Assembly: GCA_019400425.1 (NCBI GenBank)
Contig: JAFREE010000004.1
Coordinates: 1 to 64,000 of the forward strand
From: Hymenochaete sp. R1
Taxonomy: Eukaryota > Basidiomycota > Agaricomycetes > Hymenochaetales > Hymenochaetaceae
DNA: 64,000 nt
Direction: 5' to 3'
Below the pieces are notes generated by a model, which worked only from the letters and a program-made list of their open reading frames with translations, did not search any database and was not told the DNA's origin. Both the position numbers and the translations under genes were made by a program. Below are positions 63,401 through 64,000 of the stretch, one piece after another. Numbering within the stretch: the first letter of the stretch is position 1; every line of letters begins with the position of its first letter.

Positions 63401-64000
63401 GGGCCTGCTCAGATTTGGGGGATAACGATCGGCCTTGCAACGACGGAGCCGCCAGATAACTATTGACGCGTCCGGCGGGGGTATCGGCCTGGGCAACGTA
63501 TCTGTTAGGGCTTGTCACAGACTGCGTCGTCTTGTTCAAGCTGTTCCCAGCCGCGAGAGCGAGAGTGCCAGCAAGGGAATTTTGGTCGCCCAACAAATTG
63601 TTGCTATTGTACAAGTTGTGTTGGGTATCGACGGAAGGAATGTTGCGTTGGCCGGTCCGCGAAGGGTCGTCGAGGATGCCGACGGAGATTGCACGAGGCC
63701 GGGCATTCGCACTATTCACGCTCAAATGCTGCCCCTGCTTGAAGCCCTTCGCAACGAGTGAGTTATAGTAGTCCTGAGACATTCCGTTGTCGTAATTCTC
63801 GATCTGCTGATGTCCGTAACCGCTTCCGTAACTATCCAAGAGTCCTTCTTCCTCTTCGTCGGCATTGGGTGTGCCAAGGAGTGAAGAGCTTGTCGCGGCC
63901 GATCTCATGCGGTATGGACCAGAGACCGTGTTTGCACGAAGACGGCTTGGATTAGCGGATAGATTGCCAGCAATGGCTGCTTGCGCCTGGTTGCGAAGCT
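60435..64000 (-). CDS. JSN1: Puf1/Puf2 (Jsn1)-type RNA-binding protein, N-terminus beyond window
   Basis: Cytoplasmic mRNA-binding regulator. Visible exons: 64000-63267, 63191-62807, 62746-62282, 62220-62015, 61957-61731, 61674-60435. Two RRM domains come first (TRSLWIGNLDSSVTSEQL with CGFVNFVDQEDAIRAKDDV; TRALWIGSIPSSTTPATIL with CGFINFERLDDAVRARKAL). After a linker come Puf repeats (ASDWLGNTVVQKLFEKCS, IGIHKNGTWAAQKIIECV, LLLDQFGNYVIQCCLRF, ARSMRACLESN, NPNGALLLTWLLD), then a long Gln/Pro/Ser-rich C-terminus. RRM plus Puf in one chain is the Jsn1/Puf2 layout, distinct from Puf3-5. Repeats GNTVVQK, NGTWAAQK and GNYVIQC show the usual stacking residues. The window edge cuts it in frame, upstream of a Ser/Ala-rich start. 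Confidence 0.93.

Overview
The window is nuclear DNA of a filamentous basidiomycete, most likely an Agaricomycete. Nearly every gene is cut by many 47-70 nt GT-AG introns. Genes are packed head-to-head and tail-to-tail with 80-250 bp gaps. The gene set includes a GT4 trehalose phosphorylase, OPT transporter, Ssb-type Hsp70, fungal SIP5 and CBP4. Most gene models below were built by hand by joining exons. Wherever a complete model is claimed, the joined exon lengths sum to a multiple of three, and homology motifs run across the joins.

Layout: an inverted-repeat element (1-295) abuts or interrupts a trehalose phosphorylase gene (to 2285). A chromosome-maintenance block follows: POL5 (+), MSH3 (-), ATP12 (+), histone H1 (-), a degenerate acyl-CoA-synthetase-like protein (-), SPC24 (+), CAF-1 large subunit (-) and RFC2 (+). 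Next come SSB Hsp70 (-), mitochondrial uS2 (+), TRP2 (-), SHQ1 (+, with two apparent one-base frame breaks), a CBP4-like assembly factor (-), an SLC35F6-type transporter (-), an arrestin-like protein (+), a possible ribonucleotide-reductase regulator (-), an RGG/WG-repeat protein (-), a secreted double-psi beta-barrel protein (-), SIP5 (-), a SERCA Ca2+-ATPase (+), a second double-psi beta-barrel protein (-) and an OPT transporter (-). A 4.5 kb gene-poor stretch follows, and the window ends inside a Puf1/Puf2 (Jsn1)-type RNA-binding protein (-).

Functional links: POL5, MSH3, CAF-1, RFC2, H1, SPC24 and the possible RNR regulator all concern DNA replication, repair, chromatin or chromosome segregation. 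Several of their upstream regions carry the MluI cell-cycle box ACGCGT. The rest are housekeeping, mitochondrial, transport or wall/secreted genes with no obvious shared pathway.

I found no bacterial-type operon, CRISPR array, rRNA, or convincing tRNA. The most unusual observations are the inverted-repeat element at the trehalose phosphorylase exon, the two SHQ1 frame breaks, two GC-AG introns in RFC2, very short exons (10-22 nt) in six genes including one conserved between two paralogues, a synthetase-like protein that has lost its catalytic motifs, a WG/RGG protein resembling Argonaute-hook proteins, and a recurrent AGTACTAGT motif found only between genes.
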